DNA from: Amblyornis subalaris
Lineage: Eukaryota; Chordata; Aves; Passeriformes; Ptilonorhynchidae
Assembly (NCBI GenBank): GCA_018881555.1
Contig: JACAXG010000093.1
Location: forward strand, 3,058,696-3,122,695
Reading direction: 5' to 3'
DNA: 64,000 nucleotides
Shown here: piece by piece, positions 1 through 12,630 of the stretch
Numbering within the stretch: position 1 is the first letter of the stretch
Layout of the letters: every line of letters begins with the position of its first letter
Translations under genes and position numbers: made by a program
Notes under the pieces: model-generated
Database searches by the model: none
The model's input: only the letters and a program-made list of their open reading frames with translations
Told to the model about the DNA's origin: nothing

Positions 1-140
1 AGTATCTCATCCTGCTTTTCAGTACAGTCATTTTAGTCTACATTAGATCATCTGAGAGTGTTATTCTTGTTTAAATGTGGCTTTTTTTTTTAAACTAAGA
101 CCGAAAAAATGGTGCTGCTTTCCACGTCTGCGGATTGAAT

Positions 141-410
141 CAGGAGGGCAAGGACAGGACAAGGGGTAATGGTTTTAAATTAAAAAAGGGGAGATTTAAG
201 TTAGATGTTTGGAAGAAATTCTTCCCTGTGAGGGTGATGAGGCCCTGGCACACATTGCCCAGAGAAGCTGTGGCTGCCCCATCCCTGGGAGTGTTCGAGG
301 CCAGGTTGGATGGGACTTTGAGCAACCTGGTCTATTGGAAGGTGTGGCAGGGTGGAGCTACATCATCTTGAAAGTCCCTTCCAAACCAAACCACTCTATG
401 ATTCTGTGAT
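141..410 (+). mobile_element. CR1 LINE 3' fragment, sense
   Basis: This is a 5'-truncated copy of the avian CR1 non-LTR retrotransposon. Positions 135-371 read as the C-terminus of the CR1 ORF2 polyprotein, including the family motif DRTRGNGFKL and then LPREAV and FEARLDG. The copy ends in the CR1 3' tail, a short run of ATTCTGTGAT type at about 398-410. Both ends are approximate. It cannot move because most of ORF2 is absent. Confidence 0.9.
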
Positions 411-699
411 TTTGAGGCTAGAGAGGCAGAGCCCAAACTGGGGAATTACTGAGGAATGGAAAAATGTCGCACAACCTTGACAGAATGCTGGAGCATATAA
501 TTTCCTCCCTCCTCTGTTCTGCAGAAGATGCCATCCCATAATTTCTTGGTTATGAATTTTTGTTGGCTCAGGGCTTGGGATCAGACCCTTATCATTTTAA
601 GCTTGTCCTGAGGTGCCAGCAGCTCGTCCTGCCTGGCCAGCATTTCCCTTCCCTACACACGAAGAGCCAGTGAGGGAAGGTTTGAAACCGGTTTCCTAC

Positions 700-960
700 A
701 CGCTTAAAACTTCAGACTGAGTTTAACGAGGGGGTGCCAGCCTTAAATACTCCTCTGTCTGTTGGAGCGAGCCCCGGTTCGCAGCGGGGGGTGTTTTCCG
801 TCGGGGTTTCCTGTGGGAGCCCCGTGCCGCGCACAGGAAGCGCGGCCGGGCCCGCAGCCATCGGCCTCCCGGGCGGGCGGAGGGAGCGCTGCCAGCCCCC
901 GGCCGAGGGCAGGAGAGCCCCGGGCAGCCACCGAGGTGAGCCCAGCTGTCCGCAGGAAAA
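700..960 (+). promoter_or_regulatory. CTBP2: CpG-rich putative CTBP2 promoter
   Basis: This is the only CpG-dense segment in the left 30 kb apart from a small cluster near 6.2 kb. CpGs crowd between about 765 and 935 while flanking DNA is CpG-poor. A TATA-like TTAAATAC lies at about 743-750, some 20-30 bp before the GC-rich block, and a strong donor follows at 935/936. It lies on the same strand as CTBP2 and about 15.5 kb before its first coding exon, which fits a housekeeping-type promoter. The assignment to CTBP2 is inferred from position. It could also be one of several alternative promoters. Confidence 0.45.
765..935 (+). other. CTBP2: Putative non-coding first exon of CTBP2
   Basis: This GC-rich segment ends at CCGAG followed by gtgagc, a near-consensus 5' splice site with the GT at 936-937. 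No ATG-initiated frame here joins usefully to exon 2, so it would be 5' untranslated sequence spliced to the acceptor at 16,493/16,494. The left boundary (transcription start) is a guess from the TATA-like sequence. The exon is inferred only from base composition, the donor and its position. Confidence 0.4.
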
Positions 961-999
961 ATAAAAAACTACAGAAAGGCACGACCCCTTGGGACCCAT

Positions 1000-2550
1000 G
1001 TTTTGTCAACAAATCAAGCGGGCGCTATTTTAAGCCGCTATGTACCTCACGCTTCCTGTTTTTCAGAAGAAACTTCTTGTTTTTTCACTTTTATGTTGAC
1101 GGATTTATTTTAACGGCTTGTTCCTGAGCCGGTGTGGACTTTTCCCTCCCACGAGGAGGGAGAGAGGCTCCCTGGGGTCTGCCAGGGGGAAGGACGCCTT
1201 CATCCGCTTCCCAAGGGTCCCTTGGAGGGTTCCTGGGTGCACCAAGGGGACTTGAAGGTGGGCGGTCATGGGGTGGCTACCACGGGGACAGTGCTGAGCT
1301 GGGCCATGTGTGGTTCTCTTTCGAGGAGCGGTGGCCTAACCAGTAAGGACAAAGTAAATAGTGTTCATTTCCTGCTGACCTTTTAACACCAACAGATGTT
1401 TTCTCTTACAAGTACCATAGGCCACTTCAGTCCCTGACCTCATCAAGTGGGCTGCTGCCGTTTTCATACTCGGCAGTCTATAAAACTCCTTATTTAACCT
1501 GTTTTGCTGAGACCTGCCTGCAGAAGTGGTCTCCTGCCTTGGGCAGCCCCTGTGTGCCTTTAGTGTTTCTGACTTTCTTTTCTCTGGATGGACCAACCAC
1601 TTCCTCCTCATTTTTGTGCTCAGTGGAGGATGGCAGATGTTTCCTGTGATGGTCTCTATCAGGCAGCCGGGGGAAGTGAGTTTCCCTTTATAATATTTTC
1701 CCTAGCAGTCCTCACACAGGTTGGATCTGAAACCCTGCGGCTGGAGCAGTAATTCCATCACCCTTATCCCTGTTTGTGGTGGTTGAGCAGGATGAACGGG
1801 ATCTTAGAATCACCTCCAAGTTCAAAAAGTAAAAGAATGGCAGTGCTGGAGCCGAGTCTTTCATCAGTGTGAAGCCGTCCTGGGACCTGCTGGTGCCTCC
1901 TCCTTTCTGCCCCATGGGCCTTGGTCCTTCCCAAGGGAATCAAAAGGATCTCAGCTCCATCCCAGGCTACTCTGCTTGGAGATCACATTGGTGTTGTTTT
2001 TTTGCCATGGCATCTTCCGCCCTCCCGCATCACCCATGGATGGGGATCTCTGCAGGAATTGAAGCTGTTCGGAGAGCAGATGTGGTGGGAATGAGCAGTA
2101 AAGCTCCCTCAATCCTAATGCCTTTTTAACTTGCTTTTGGCCAAGGCACATGCAAGTCTGCCCATGGCTTGTGTGTCCAAAAGCATCAGAGATGCCTGGT
2201 TCATCCAGGAGACAGCTAAAGGTGATTTCTCTGGTGGATCTCCTGGCCAGAGCCTGTGTTCTTCTGCCAGTCCTACCCGGACACCACAGGAACAAGCTCT
2301 GCAGTGAGATGGAGGAGGGAAACACGAAGGCTGACTGGTGTGTGTGCCATCAGTTCCTTGGAGACCTTTCCCTGATGGTGAAGAGCCTTTTTGTGAAGTT
2401 GACATGGCGGTAGTGTCTCGTGATGTTATCAAGCAGGACAAGGTATCTCTGTGTCTGTGCTGAAGAGAGCCTCACTTGGTGCTTGTGGGACAGTTTATTT
2501 GTGGTACAAAGCTTGTGGTCCTGGGTTAGTGACATTCAGTTCAGGGAGAA
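1000..2550. other. Unannotated intronic DNA
   Basis: I recognise no exon, RNA gene or repeat family here. Open frames are all under 130 codons and overlap on both strands, as expected by chance. Confidence 0.5.
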
Positions 2551-2740
2551 AATCCTAGAATCCTAGATTGGTTTGGGTTGGAAGGGACCTTAAAGAAAAT
2601 CCTTCCACTATCCCAGGCTGCTCCAAGCCCCGTCCAACCTGGCCTTGGACACTTCCAGGGGTGGGGCAGCCGCAGCTTCTCTGGGCAACCTGTGCCAGGG
2701 CCTCCCCACCCTCACAGGGAAGAATTTCTTCCTAATGCTT
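2551..2740 (-). mobile_element. CR1 LINE 3' fragment, antisense
   Basis: The segment opens with the reverse complement of the CR1 3' tail (AATCCTAGAATCCTAG), then GGTTTGGGTTGGAAGGGACC, the standard antisense CR1 3' region. It runs on to the antisense ORF2 C-terminal part ending in GAAGAATTTCTTCC. It is a truncated, non-functional copy. Confidence 0.9.
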
Positions 2741-4754
2741 TTGGTCTTCTTTACCTTTCAGTGGGGAACATTGGCGATAGGAATAATTACCAGTATGATT
2801 TTCAGTTATTGTGTTATGTCATCTGGAAAGGGATGTATGTTAATTTAAAGTTTATGGATTTACCTTTATAGACTCCTTTTTTAATAGCATACTGAACATA
2901 AGTTGATAGCTATTCCCAGGTTGTCACTTGCTGGGTTTTTTGTCTTTCCCTAAAGAGATATTTTGTTTTGTATTTGTTCTTTCAGTACTCTCCATTTGTA
3001 CTTAGCGAAAGATGTTCAGAAGTTTTACTCCATGAGTCGTGATTCTATCCAAGAGCAGCATTTCTTGCAGGACACAGGGAAACAAACTCTGTGAGTCAGG
3101 TTACCCTCCTTTTCCTGTTCAATCAAAAAGAGAAGAATGCAAATTCTTAAAAATTCCTGACTGTTACCCAAACATTACCATTTTTAGAGTTTCAAGTTTA
3201 GAGAAAATGACTCACAGGCATTTTTAATAAAGGATTGCTCAAAATAGAGTGGAGTGTGATTCACATTAACGAGTGAAGACCCAAGAGAGGCAACAAAGAA
3301 TCCTTTAACCTGATACTCACTCTTCCCCTTGAGGATATTGGGAAGGGGATGGTTCAGACTCCCCTTGTGGCGCTTGGCAGTGGGGGAGCAGTGTCTGGGG
3401 ATCCTGCCCATCTTGTTTGTTGTTTTTTATTGGTCAGTGTAATTAGGCAGTGCCTAATTGTTGTAGGCAACCCTGAAGATGACACCTTTGAGGCTGAGGT
3501 GGGAGCAAGTCCGTAGTTGGGTGCCTTTGCAAACACACCTGCCTTTTGTCCCCCAGCACTCAGACCTGAGCGTGTGTCCAGCACCACACTGGGCTGTTCT
3601 GAATTTTAGGATCATCATGGCAAGAGAGATGTCCCATCCACTCACAGCAGGGACTTGGGGTGAGGAGCGAGAGGTGGCTCTACCTGAAAGCTAGGAGCGC
3701 TCACAAAAAGCTTGTAACACAACCCTTGTGAGAAGAATTGTTTAACAAATAGCCAGATAATCTAGTTTGCCTTTTTCCACGGCGTTTCAGTTTGCCCTGC
3801 GCTGGCAGTCAGCCTTTCCCAGGTTTAACCTTGCAGAGAAGATTTTATCTTGCCAGTCTGCAGGGGCGGCTGCTGGTTGTGGAAAGCATCACTGACTTAC
3901 CAAATGGATTACTGGGCGAAATCGATTTTACTTGGTACATTCATATGCTGAAAAGCAACATAATAGTGTCTGCTTTGCTTCCACACCAGTGAGGGGGAAG
4001 TGCCCCAACATGTGTTGGAGACCCTACAGAGTCTGAGAGGCAACTGAGTGTTCTGGACCATATCCATCACCAGTGTAATTCTGATGGCATCGTTTCGGCT
4101 GACTGAGCAGGACCCGCAGAAATGTCGTAGGTGTACGTGCTGATATGTATTTTGTGGCTGTCTATACTTAAGTGCTGAACATTTCCCGTGAGCTATGAGA
4201 GCAAAGACCTTCCCCGTGCTCCTTGCAGCTTCTTCAGTTGATATATGGTGTTTTCCCTCCTTTTTGTCAAAGTGTCCTCTGTCCCAGAGATAATGCAATT
4301 GCTATTCAGTGCTGTGCAAATACTCTTTTGTATTTGTATCTCTTTTCTATTTAATTATACTGTATAAATGTCCTCGGTAAATTTGATAAGTTGGGTGAAG
4401 GATATTGATTTTCGAGTCTCTCTTGTGCAGGGCTCCTTGTAGTAGCGGCAGCCGTTCCCCAGGTCTGTTTCCCGAGGAGGTTTTGAAGGTTCAGCATTTA
4501 AGCAGCTACAGGATAACACAGGAATTTCTTTCTCTGCACTTACAGTTGATCTGCTGATTGCAAGGTTTAAGGCCAGAGAGAAAACACTAGTGTTGGGTGC
4601 GTTTTTTTTAAGCCTTAGACTCACATCATCTGCAAAAGCAGGCGGGAAGGGAAGCCAAGAATAGAGCCATTGCCTTCATTCCTGTAAATAAAGCTACCAG
4701 CTTTGGGATGAAATGAGAGAGAAGGATGCTCCCAGGGTCGGTGAGGTCCCGGGG
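2741..4754. other. Unannotated intronic DNA
   Basis: AT-rich intronic sequence with no recognisable exon, repeat family or RNA gene. Confidence 0.5.
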
Positions 4755-4899
4755 AGCAGTGTAAGGACCCTGGAAGCGTTCAAAGGAAGGTTGGATGGGG
4801 CCTGGAGCAACCTGGTGTAGTGGGAAGGGAGTTGGAACTCTAGACAGTGTTTAAGGTCCCTTCCAACACAAGCCATTCCATAATTCCATGATTCTGTGA
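4755..4899 (+). mobile_element. CR1 LINE 3' fragment, sense (diverged)
   Basis: The sequence GGTTGGATGGGGCCTGGAGC, then an AAGGTCCCTTCCAAC block and the tail CCATGATTCTGTGA identify a short 3' CR1 end. It is more diverged than most copies in the window, and its 5' limit is uncertain. Confidence 0.8.
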
Positions 4900-5740
4900 C
4901 TTCCAGCTGGCCAGGGCCCCCCTAACCCCTCCATCACCCCACGGCAGATGACAGGGCAGGAGGAGAAGGAGGGACCAGTGCATGTGCAGGGAGGAAGAAA
5001 GGAGGGGAAGGAATTTGCAGGGTTAAAAGAGGAGGACCACTAAAAAGGGTCTATTTTTAACCGCAGTTTTGAATGTGAAGTGTCACCAATGTTAAAAAAA
5101 GCTTCGGGTAAATGGTGGGGAAGATGCAGGCGATAGTGCAAAGCCAGCTGCAGCTTTTTGAACTGTTCGCTGATGTTTGTGAGGAGGCTGCAAACACTTG
5201 GTTCATGTCGATGTCTTAATTTTCCTTTTCTCAGCCCCAGGTCTCCTGGCACAAGTGACTTTCTTTAAACAGTGCTTAGCTTTCAGCCTTGTAAGATTAT
5301 TTTTGTTCTTTAAGAGGAAAAGAAGACAGAAATACAGATATTTGTGCACTTTCCTTTTGCACTTGCTTTCATCGCATTCTCTTGGAACATAAAATGTTTT
5401 CCTTTTTTTTTTTTTAATGCCGAAGATTGGACGCTGATTTTTTCTGGCTAATTTCCATGTATTTCTCATACAGGATTTTTAGCCTTGATCTATAATGCAG
5501 GCCTGTGGCTGTTCTTGCTAAAAGTTTGATCCCACCAGAGCTTTCATTATAAATCCCTATTTTCAGTAGCAAATTGCTTTCTGCAGATGTCACCTCTCAG
5601 AGGTTTGGGTGGGTAGGGGGGCACCGTCCCCACATCGCTGGGCCCAGCACCTCTCGGCCACTCACCCCCAGCTTCCCCAGGATTTGGGAATATGGGGATT
5701 TGGGGCTTGCTGCTGGCTGCATTAAGGCAGGAGGCTGGAG
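4900..5740. other. Unannotated intronic DNA
   Basis: Purine-rich DNA around 4,950-5,040 is followed by mixed sequence with an 11-13 base T run at about 5,404-5,416. No gene or repeat family was recognised. Confidence 0.45.
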
Positions 5741-5744
5741 CCAT

Positions 5745-6030
5745 GGCTGTCACGCCAGTGATCCGTGGGATAATGCATCCCCAAGTCGTGGCCGTTTCTG
5801 TCTATTGTGTCACCGATCTGCGCATTAAAGGGACCCCGAGTAGGTGTTGCTACAATAAACCCTAACAGCTCTATAGGAGCCGTCACAGTTCATTGCATCA
5901 ATAATCTGTGTATTACGGCGTCCCGAGCAGGCCTGGGCACACAATGGACTGTTATGGCTCCAGATGAGCCTGTATAAATTTAGGTCAATAACCTGAGTGT
6001 TGTTAAATCCCAAAATTGCCCCACTACAGC
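5745..6030. repeat. Degenerate tandem repeat, ~87-bp unit
   Basis: Three diverged units share a core of the form TCAnnnATCTGnGnATT. The TC of each core falls at 5,810, 5,898 and 5,985, giving periods of 88 and 87 bp. After the core of the first two units come CCCGAG (5,835-5,840 and 5,921-5,926) and an ACAATnnAC-like block. A weaker, shorter unit may precede them at about 5,750-5,800 (GATCCGTGGGATAATGCATC). On the minus strand the two best units stay in one frame for 29 codons each, with NTQVID and NTQIID at the same place. That probably reflects only the period being a multiple of three. I do not recognise the family. Confidence 0.6.
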
Positions 6031-6039
6031 GAGCTGGCA

Positions 6040-6714
6040 AGGCTTGGAAGAAAGATGTGTAGATTATGCAAACCTGGTGGTTGCAGAGGATACTCTTGAC
6101 TAAAGGTTGGTGGCGGGAGAATTATTTCATCTTATTTATTGCTGTTATCTAAACCTCTCTCTGCTCGCTTGGCTCTCTCCTTTCATGCCGTGTGAGCGAT
6201 GCTGCGAGAGCAGCGAGGGAGGGACAGGGATGGAGGGATGGGAGGAGCGGGGAGGAGGCAGTGTTCCGCGGTTGAGCCGTCCCGGAGCCGCCCCGCATCC
6301 CGACGAGCTCTTTCCCACGGGACTTCATGGAAACACTCACACATTTCCATCCTGACCGTGCCTGTGCCTGACCCCGTGGAGTTCAGCATTGTCTGGAGTA
6401 TGGGTTTTGCAGGCAGATCCCCAGGGGCTCCCCAGACCCTTCATCACTCCAAAAGCCACCCTCCATCCTCATCACCGACCCATTCCTTGATCCAAGCCCT
6501 CCTTGGTGCTGGGTGCCCCAACACCTGGCTGAGCTCTTCTCCTCTCTGCCATTCTTTGCATCCTGCCCCTTCCTTCCTTTCTGATTTCCCTCAGACAAGG
6601 CCCTTTTGTGGGTAGGTGGAGGGAGAGGAATGCCTCCAGCGCAGGCCGGAGAGCCCGGTTCGCATTGTGGGTGTACGCCTGAATGGAGACGTAGCCTTGA
6701 ACTCTTGAACTCTC
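6040..6714. other. Intronic DNA with small CpG cluster
   Basis: CpGs cluster at about 6,180-6,325 (GCGATGCTGCGAGAGCAGCG and downstream). The block is too short for a typical island and no splice signal or reading frame stands out. No gene was recognised. Confidence 0.35.
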
Positions 6715-6738
6715 TTTTTTTTTTTTTTTTTTTTTTTT
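6715..6738. repeat. T24 homopolymer
   Basis: An uninterrupted run of 24 T, preceded by a small ACTCTTGAACTCT duplication. It could be the old 3' tail of a minus-strand retroposed sequence, but no parent sequence is recognisable beside it. Confidence 0.9.
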
Positions 6739-9700
6739 GTCGAGTAAAGCTGCTGCGTGCTGAAAACAAACAGGACTCACTCCAATGGAAAGAGACTGTA
6801 TAGTGGGAACAGGTCTTGGACCACAAGAAACGGGGTTTTTCCATGTTTCCATTCTGAGAGTTTCCATTTGAGCTTTTGCCAGCAGTTGGGCAGCAGAAGA
6901 TGAATTAGCTGAGCTGTTAAAGGTATTACACGTGTTTCCCCCTTCGGAGACTTGTTAGAACATATTTTCTTCAGTGATAGTAATAAGTGTTACAAACAAA
7001 ACACCGTTTTCCCCTTTGAATATTCCTTTACACAGAGCATCCTCTACATTAAAAAAAAAAGTATGTTAAGCAACATGAATAGCTTCAGGCTATTTTATTT
7101 CATGTTGCTAAATAAGTCAATGCAGATGAGTGCTTTTTATGTAAGAGTGCCTTGTAAATATAAGCACTAAGATAAGGGCAAACTATAACTCCAGAGATCT
7201 CCTGGAGACAGAACAGTGTCACTGTTCCCTTTCACTATTCCCAGTCGAGGCAGAGATCCCAGGACAGGCTCTGGGAGATTCTACAGAAGAAAAAGATTGA
7301 ATGTGTTCTGTGTGGGGGAGTTCAGTGTGCTGGAGCAAAGCGGAGTCTCCTGGTTTGCTGGGGCAGGAGGGGCATCACCTTTGCTCTTCAGGTGAGCGAG
7401 GCCCTTCCTGAGTAAATGGTGGGATCTCTTGCAGGGCTTAAGGTTCCTCCTCTGGCCCTCAACTGGGGCATGAAGAAGTGAACTGGTGTCATCTTTTGCT
7501 GGTATATGGACATATGTGGGTGCCCATGTAAGATTTAATTGTCTAATCCTGATTATGGAAAAATTAAGAAATTAGGAGTGAAGGGTAGAATTTGAGACAT
7601 TGGACACACTCCAGTTGTACGTCCTGTAAGTCTGTAGGTGGGCTGGGATGTGGGTGCTGTCGTGTTCTTGTCATGTCAACCCAGTGTAGCAGCACCTGGT
7701 TACAACTCAGGACACTTCTCCCTGAGTATCCCATGGCTTTGCCAGTAAGGATGCCCTCATCCGTCTTTTATTATTTCTTTTAATTAGGAGTGATAGAGAG
7801 CCAAGGACTTGACTTGCAAGAGTCTCAAAGACAAGTGGTCCTGGTTGTAGAGTTGGTCCTTAGGCTTGGGCACCCAAAGGAGAGCACTGATCCCTGGGTG
7901 GTTTGGGTTTGTATTGCTGTGTTTGCTGTTTTACGCTTGCTGTTGAGGAGGAATTCAGGAGTAACTTGTGAGTATCGTGAAAGTATATGCTACATACTGG
8001 TGTTCAGTCAAATCCTCCAAGGCAGGAGCGCTGGGTGTTGCTGTGGTCCCTCCACCAGCCCCAGGATCAGGGAGGGGAGTGGGCTTAGGGGATTGGCAGC
8101 ACAGAGTCGTGGGGATGGGAAAAACACGGGGATTCACAGGGACGTGGGGGGTGTGTGTGGCAGGAGGGGGATACAGAGGTTGGGAGGATGTGGCTCTTGG
8201 CCCCATGGTGATTTTGGTATGCAGCTCGTACTCAGGAAGTTTGGCCACCCTGATTACAAACATACATATATTTGGAGATGTATAGCAAGATATCTGCCTC
8301 TTTCCTAATTTGATTTGCATTTAGATGGGGAGAGGAAAACCACCAGAGCAGGAGAGTGGGTGGCTTTGTGTGGTTTTGTAGCCAGCAGAAGCTGAAAGCG
8401 ATTTAAAGTTCACATTTAGCAGTATTAGTAGTAACCAGCAGGAGACATCTGAAGGTAAGTGGCCATGTCCTACCTCTTGGCAGTGAGGAAGCTGGATTTG
8501 CCTTTGTTCAGCTCCAGAGATAGATGAGCTCTCCCCTCTAGCTCCAGAGATGGGTAATGATGCCATGGCACAATTTGCGGTTTTCCTCAGTTAATCATTT
8601 TCGAAATTTAAAATGTAAAGTGCTGTTTGTGAGAGTGAAAAGAATGACGTTTGCCGTGTTAAAGTTGAGGGGCAAGAAGTGAACTGAACAAAACAAAACC
8701 TTGGAAGCAACAATAGCTGCGCACCAAAGGGTTTATTTAAGCAGGACTTTTTTTGTAGCTATTTCATCTTATTTTCCTCTTGTCCTTGCTTTTGCTTGCT
8801 CATCTATATGCAGCATATGGAAAGGTTGAAAAGTAGCAATTACTAAATGAGAGTCGACAGAAACTGTTCTCCAGCAGCTCCAGATGGGGTTAGTGATGCT
8901 GTTCCCAAGCTGCCGGTGCTTCACTCCGCAGTATGAAATGCCCTCTAATGGACAAGTAACTGCATAACTCATCCAACAAACCGGCAAATACTCATTTTTC
9001 TCAGGATTTCTAATCTGCTGTGCTGATTTGGTCCAGGAGCAATTAATGGCTGGAGTGGAGAAGAGCTTTTGCTTATCCAGATACGCACACAGCGAAGGTT
9101 CACCTTGCTCTGGCATTAACCTTTGCAATTAGTGTAAATCAATAATTAGTAATTCAATGAATTTTGGTAAAATGTCAAATGAGATTTTATTTTCCAGTAT
9201 GGCAGGGACCTTTGGAGACAGTAAGATTATTTATGTATCATTTCCTCTTGTTTTATTTGAAAAGTTAAGGGTAGTTTTCCAGCCATTTACGTGCTTCAGC
9301 AAGATCAGTGTGCATGTTATCAGCGTCAGATACTTAGAAAAACAAGATAAGAGAGGCTGAAGGAGGCCCATGATTAATTAGCAAATAGATTAGGCACTCT
9401 CAAAGCTAAGTGGATAATTGGGGTTCAGCTCCTGGTTATTGTTTTACCCACCACCAGCCCCTGAAGGCTGTCGGTGCAGGGTAAGCAGAGCATCGACCTG
9501 CTTCACTTCTGAAGCCAGAAAGAGAGATGACAGTTATTTTCTTTAAAGCAATTTTCTTGCTGTCTGTTGGGGTTGTTTGTTTGTATTTCAGCTCTAGGAA
9601 TGAAAGGAGTGCCAGTTCTGGTATTTCCTAGTTTTACTTGAAAACTCACGGAAGATCTGTGGAGGGCTGTTACTGCCTGACAAGGGAGCATGTCTGGATC

Positions 9701-12623
9701 TTCTTTTCTCAAAGTCAAGAGCAAATCACTAATGCTGGAAATTGAAATAGGTAGAAGAAGTTTAAAATAAAAGGAATGTCTCACTTCCCTCTTTTTTGTA
9801 CCATGGCTATTGTGGCAACTTGAATACAGTCATTTCAATTGGTCTTCATATGTGTCTGACTGCTGAGAACCCAATCTGGAGAGCAATTTGTAGCCTGACG
9901 TACGATTCTTACAGAACCTTTTTTGAAAATCCAGTTCCAAACAAAACCTCTCTCATGCTTTACACATCATTAAGATGGAGAGGAAGAAAAATGCTACAAA
10001 TCCATATGTCTTTTTTCCCTTCGAAGGGCACCTATATATACTTGTGATTCTTTTTTCCTAAGTCAACAAGTAGCTTTGGTGGAGTAGAACTGATGAGGGA
10101 TACTCGCTGTGACTCTCAAGGTCTGTGACGAATGCAGGATCAGGCTCTCTGTCATCTTCAGAGCCTCATTATTTTGACACAGTCTGTATCTCGTTGCAGA
10201 ATGTTTTAAGATGTGGTCTGCATCATTATGGAGCGTGTTTAATTTAGCAGCAGATGTGCAGGCTCATATGCCATTATGGTACATTTTGTTCACTCATATA
10301 ATAGCAAGTTCCTCAAAATTGTTACCAGTTCTTCAGCACAGGACTCGTACGGGGTGTTATTCACCTTTTCTGTATGATGAGGAGTGGAAGAGCCCTTTAT
10401 GTGCCACCAGCAGGTGCTGACGTGGGAGTGCTGGCTCTCCGTGAACACATTTAACCTGCTGCCTCCTGCTTTCCCTGCATCCAGAGAGTGCACCTTCCCC
10501 AGCAGATTTTGAGGAAAGGCACCAGGCAAGCAGTGGAGAAGGGTAAGGTTTTGGTTGTTAGGTTTCTGGGCTGGAAAAATAAGCTAGGTAAATAATTCTT
10601 CTGCCACCCCCGGCAGCATCCAGGCATTCCCACAGAGAAGCTTTAATGCAAAACAGCGCCAAACGCTCCGCGGCAGCAAAATCGTGGTAATAACCAGGAA
10701 AAGCATTAAATCTAATTAATAATGGCTTTGTAATAAGAGTCCTGCCCTCACCATTTTGAGAGGGATGAGGGTCTGGAGGGGGGTGCAGGCTGTTGGGAGA
10801 GTGTTGCGGTTTAATCCCAGCCAGCAGCTCAGTCCCATGCAGTCGCTCACTCCCTCCCGAGGGATGGCAGAGAGAATCGGAAGGGTAAGAGTGTGAAAAC
10901 TTGTGGGTTGTGATATAGACACTTTAAGAGGGAAAGCAAAAGTCCTGCATGCAAGCAAAGCAAAACAGAGAATTCATTCCCTATGGGCAGGCAGGAGTTC
11001 AGTCATGCCCGGGAAAGCAGGGCTGCATCGTGCATAGCAGTGACTTGGGGAGACAAGCACCATCACTCCAAACATTCCCCTGTTCCTTCCTCTTCCCCAG
11101 CTCTACATGCTGAGCATGACACCACATGGTCTGGGATATCCCTGGGGTCAGCTGGGATCAGCTGTCTGGGCTGAGTCCCTTCCCAACTCCTTGTGCATCC
11201 CCAGCCCCCTCATTGGTGGGGCAGTACAAAAAGCAGAAAAGGCCTTGACTCTGTGTAGGTCCTGCTCAGCAAAAACAAAAACAAAAACATCCCTGGATTA
11301 TGAATCTATTCCAGCACAAATCCAAACCACTGCCCCAAACCAGCTACTATGAAGAAAATTAACTCTACCCCAGCCAAACCCAGGGTGTGATTTACAGCCA
11401 AGATAGTTCTCCCAAAAATTGAGAAAAAGCCTTTTTTTTTTTTTCCCCCTAGCATCCTGTTTCCCATTCTATGGCTAAGCATGTTTAATGGAGCGGGAGA
11501 AGTCGAAGCCTGGCCACACAGAAACTCCGTGATTCCTCTTCCCACGTGGAGGGGTTTATATCCCTCAGGCATTATTAAAAAAACAAAACAAAAAAACCTC
11601 CTATTTTGAGTAATGAAATTCTGTGTTTGTTCTCACTATCCCTTTAAATGTTTAATCCATTTTTGGTTCCTACTGGGCTATTTGGTTTAATGGTGTCTTA
11701 ACACTGTGAGTTTCCCGTGTTGTTTCATTGTGCTTTAAAAGACAATATCCAAAAGACCCATCTCCAGAAGGATTGTGTTGTCTGTCCCTTCCCTTCTGTG
11801 TGCTTCCCGCCTCCCCTGTGGTCGTGCCAGAGCTTTAGAGAGAGAGGAAGGTGGTGGGGGCTGAGCAGGGCACCGCAGTTACGGATGTGCCGCCGGCGTC
11901 GGGAGGAGGGATGACAGAGTGTTCTCCAAGTGTTCCTCCTGCTTTGTGCCGTCTCCTTTGTCCGCTTCCCTCCCCTGTCATTATCTCTGCGTGTCTCCTG
12001 CTTTCTTTTCCCTGCGTTGCCTTTCTTGCGCCGAACTCTGGTTCCCAGCCCCTCCTGCCCTCCCCACGGCAGCTGTAAGGATGAGCAGTGGGAATGGCGA
12101 GAGCTCAGGACGGTGAACACGCAGGGCTGGAACAGCTCACGGCTCCGAGAGCTGTTCTTGTGTTCAAATCTCAATTCAGGTGTGATCCAGCTTTAAAAAC
12201 TGGACCTTTACACAAAGAAGGATAACAGGGAGAGCTGCCCTTGGATACTGACTTCAACAACTCCACTTGGGCATCCTGCTCTGCTTCCAGCTGAGAGGAC
12301 TGATGTCCTACAGTAATCATGAGTACAAAACCTTCTCCAGAAACCGCTCCTTTCCCAAGAGCCTAGGAAATGTCCAGCAGTACCATCAAAGTATTTGGAC
12401 TGGGTTTGTTGAACTGAGGAATTGTACATGTGCAAACCCAGTACAGATGTGAGGGAGGAAGGATGGAAATTCTCCTTTGCTGTTAGGAAATGGGAGCTTT
12501 GCAGTTCCTGGAGCTGAAAGTTTTCTGTAGTAGTGAATCTCCATTTTGTTGCTACCGTATTTCATGGAGGGTAGAAAATGTAGTCAGAAATGGTGAGCAA
12601 CAGATTTCTGACTCCACTAAGGG
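6739..12623. other. Unannotated intronic DNA
   Basis: About 5.9 kb with no recognised exon or transposon family. Notable composition: an AAAAAC tandem at 11,271-11,288, a short T run at 11,433-11,444 and a pyrimidine-rich stretch at about 11,925-12,070. The open frame at 7,790-8,308 (172 codons) has no recognisable domain and is taken as chance. Confidence 0.45.
11271..11288. repeat. (AAAAAC)3 microsatellite
   Basis: Three tandem copies of a six-base unit, seen directly. Confidence 0.85.
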
Positions 12624-12630
12624 TCAGTTC

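Noticed and set aside
135..371. Possible small host gene
   Set aside because: The translation is the C-terminal end of CR1 ORF2, so it belongs to a truncated retrotransposon.
7790..8308. 172-codon plus-strand open frame
   Set aside because: No domain, no splice context and overlapping frames on the other strand. It is consistent with chance.
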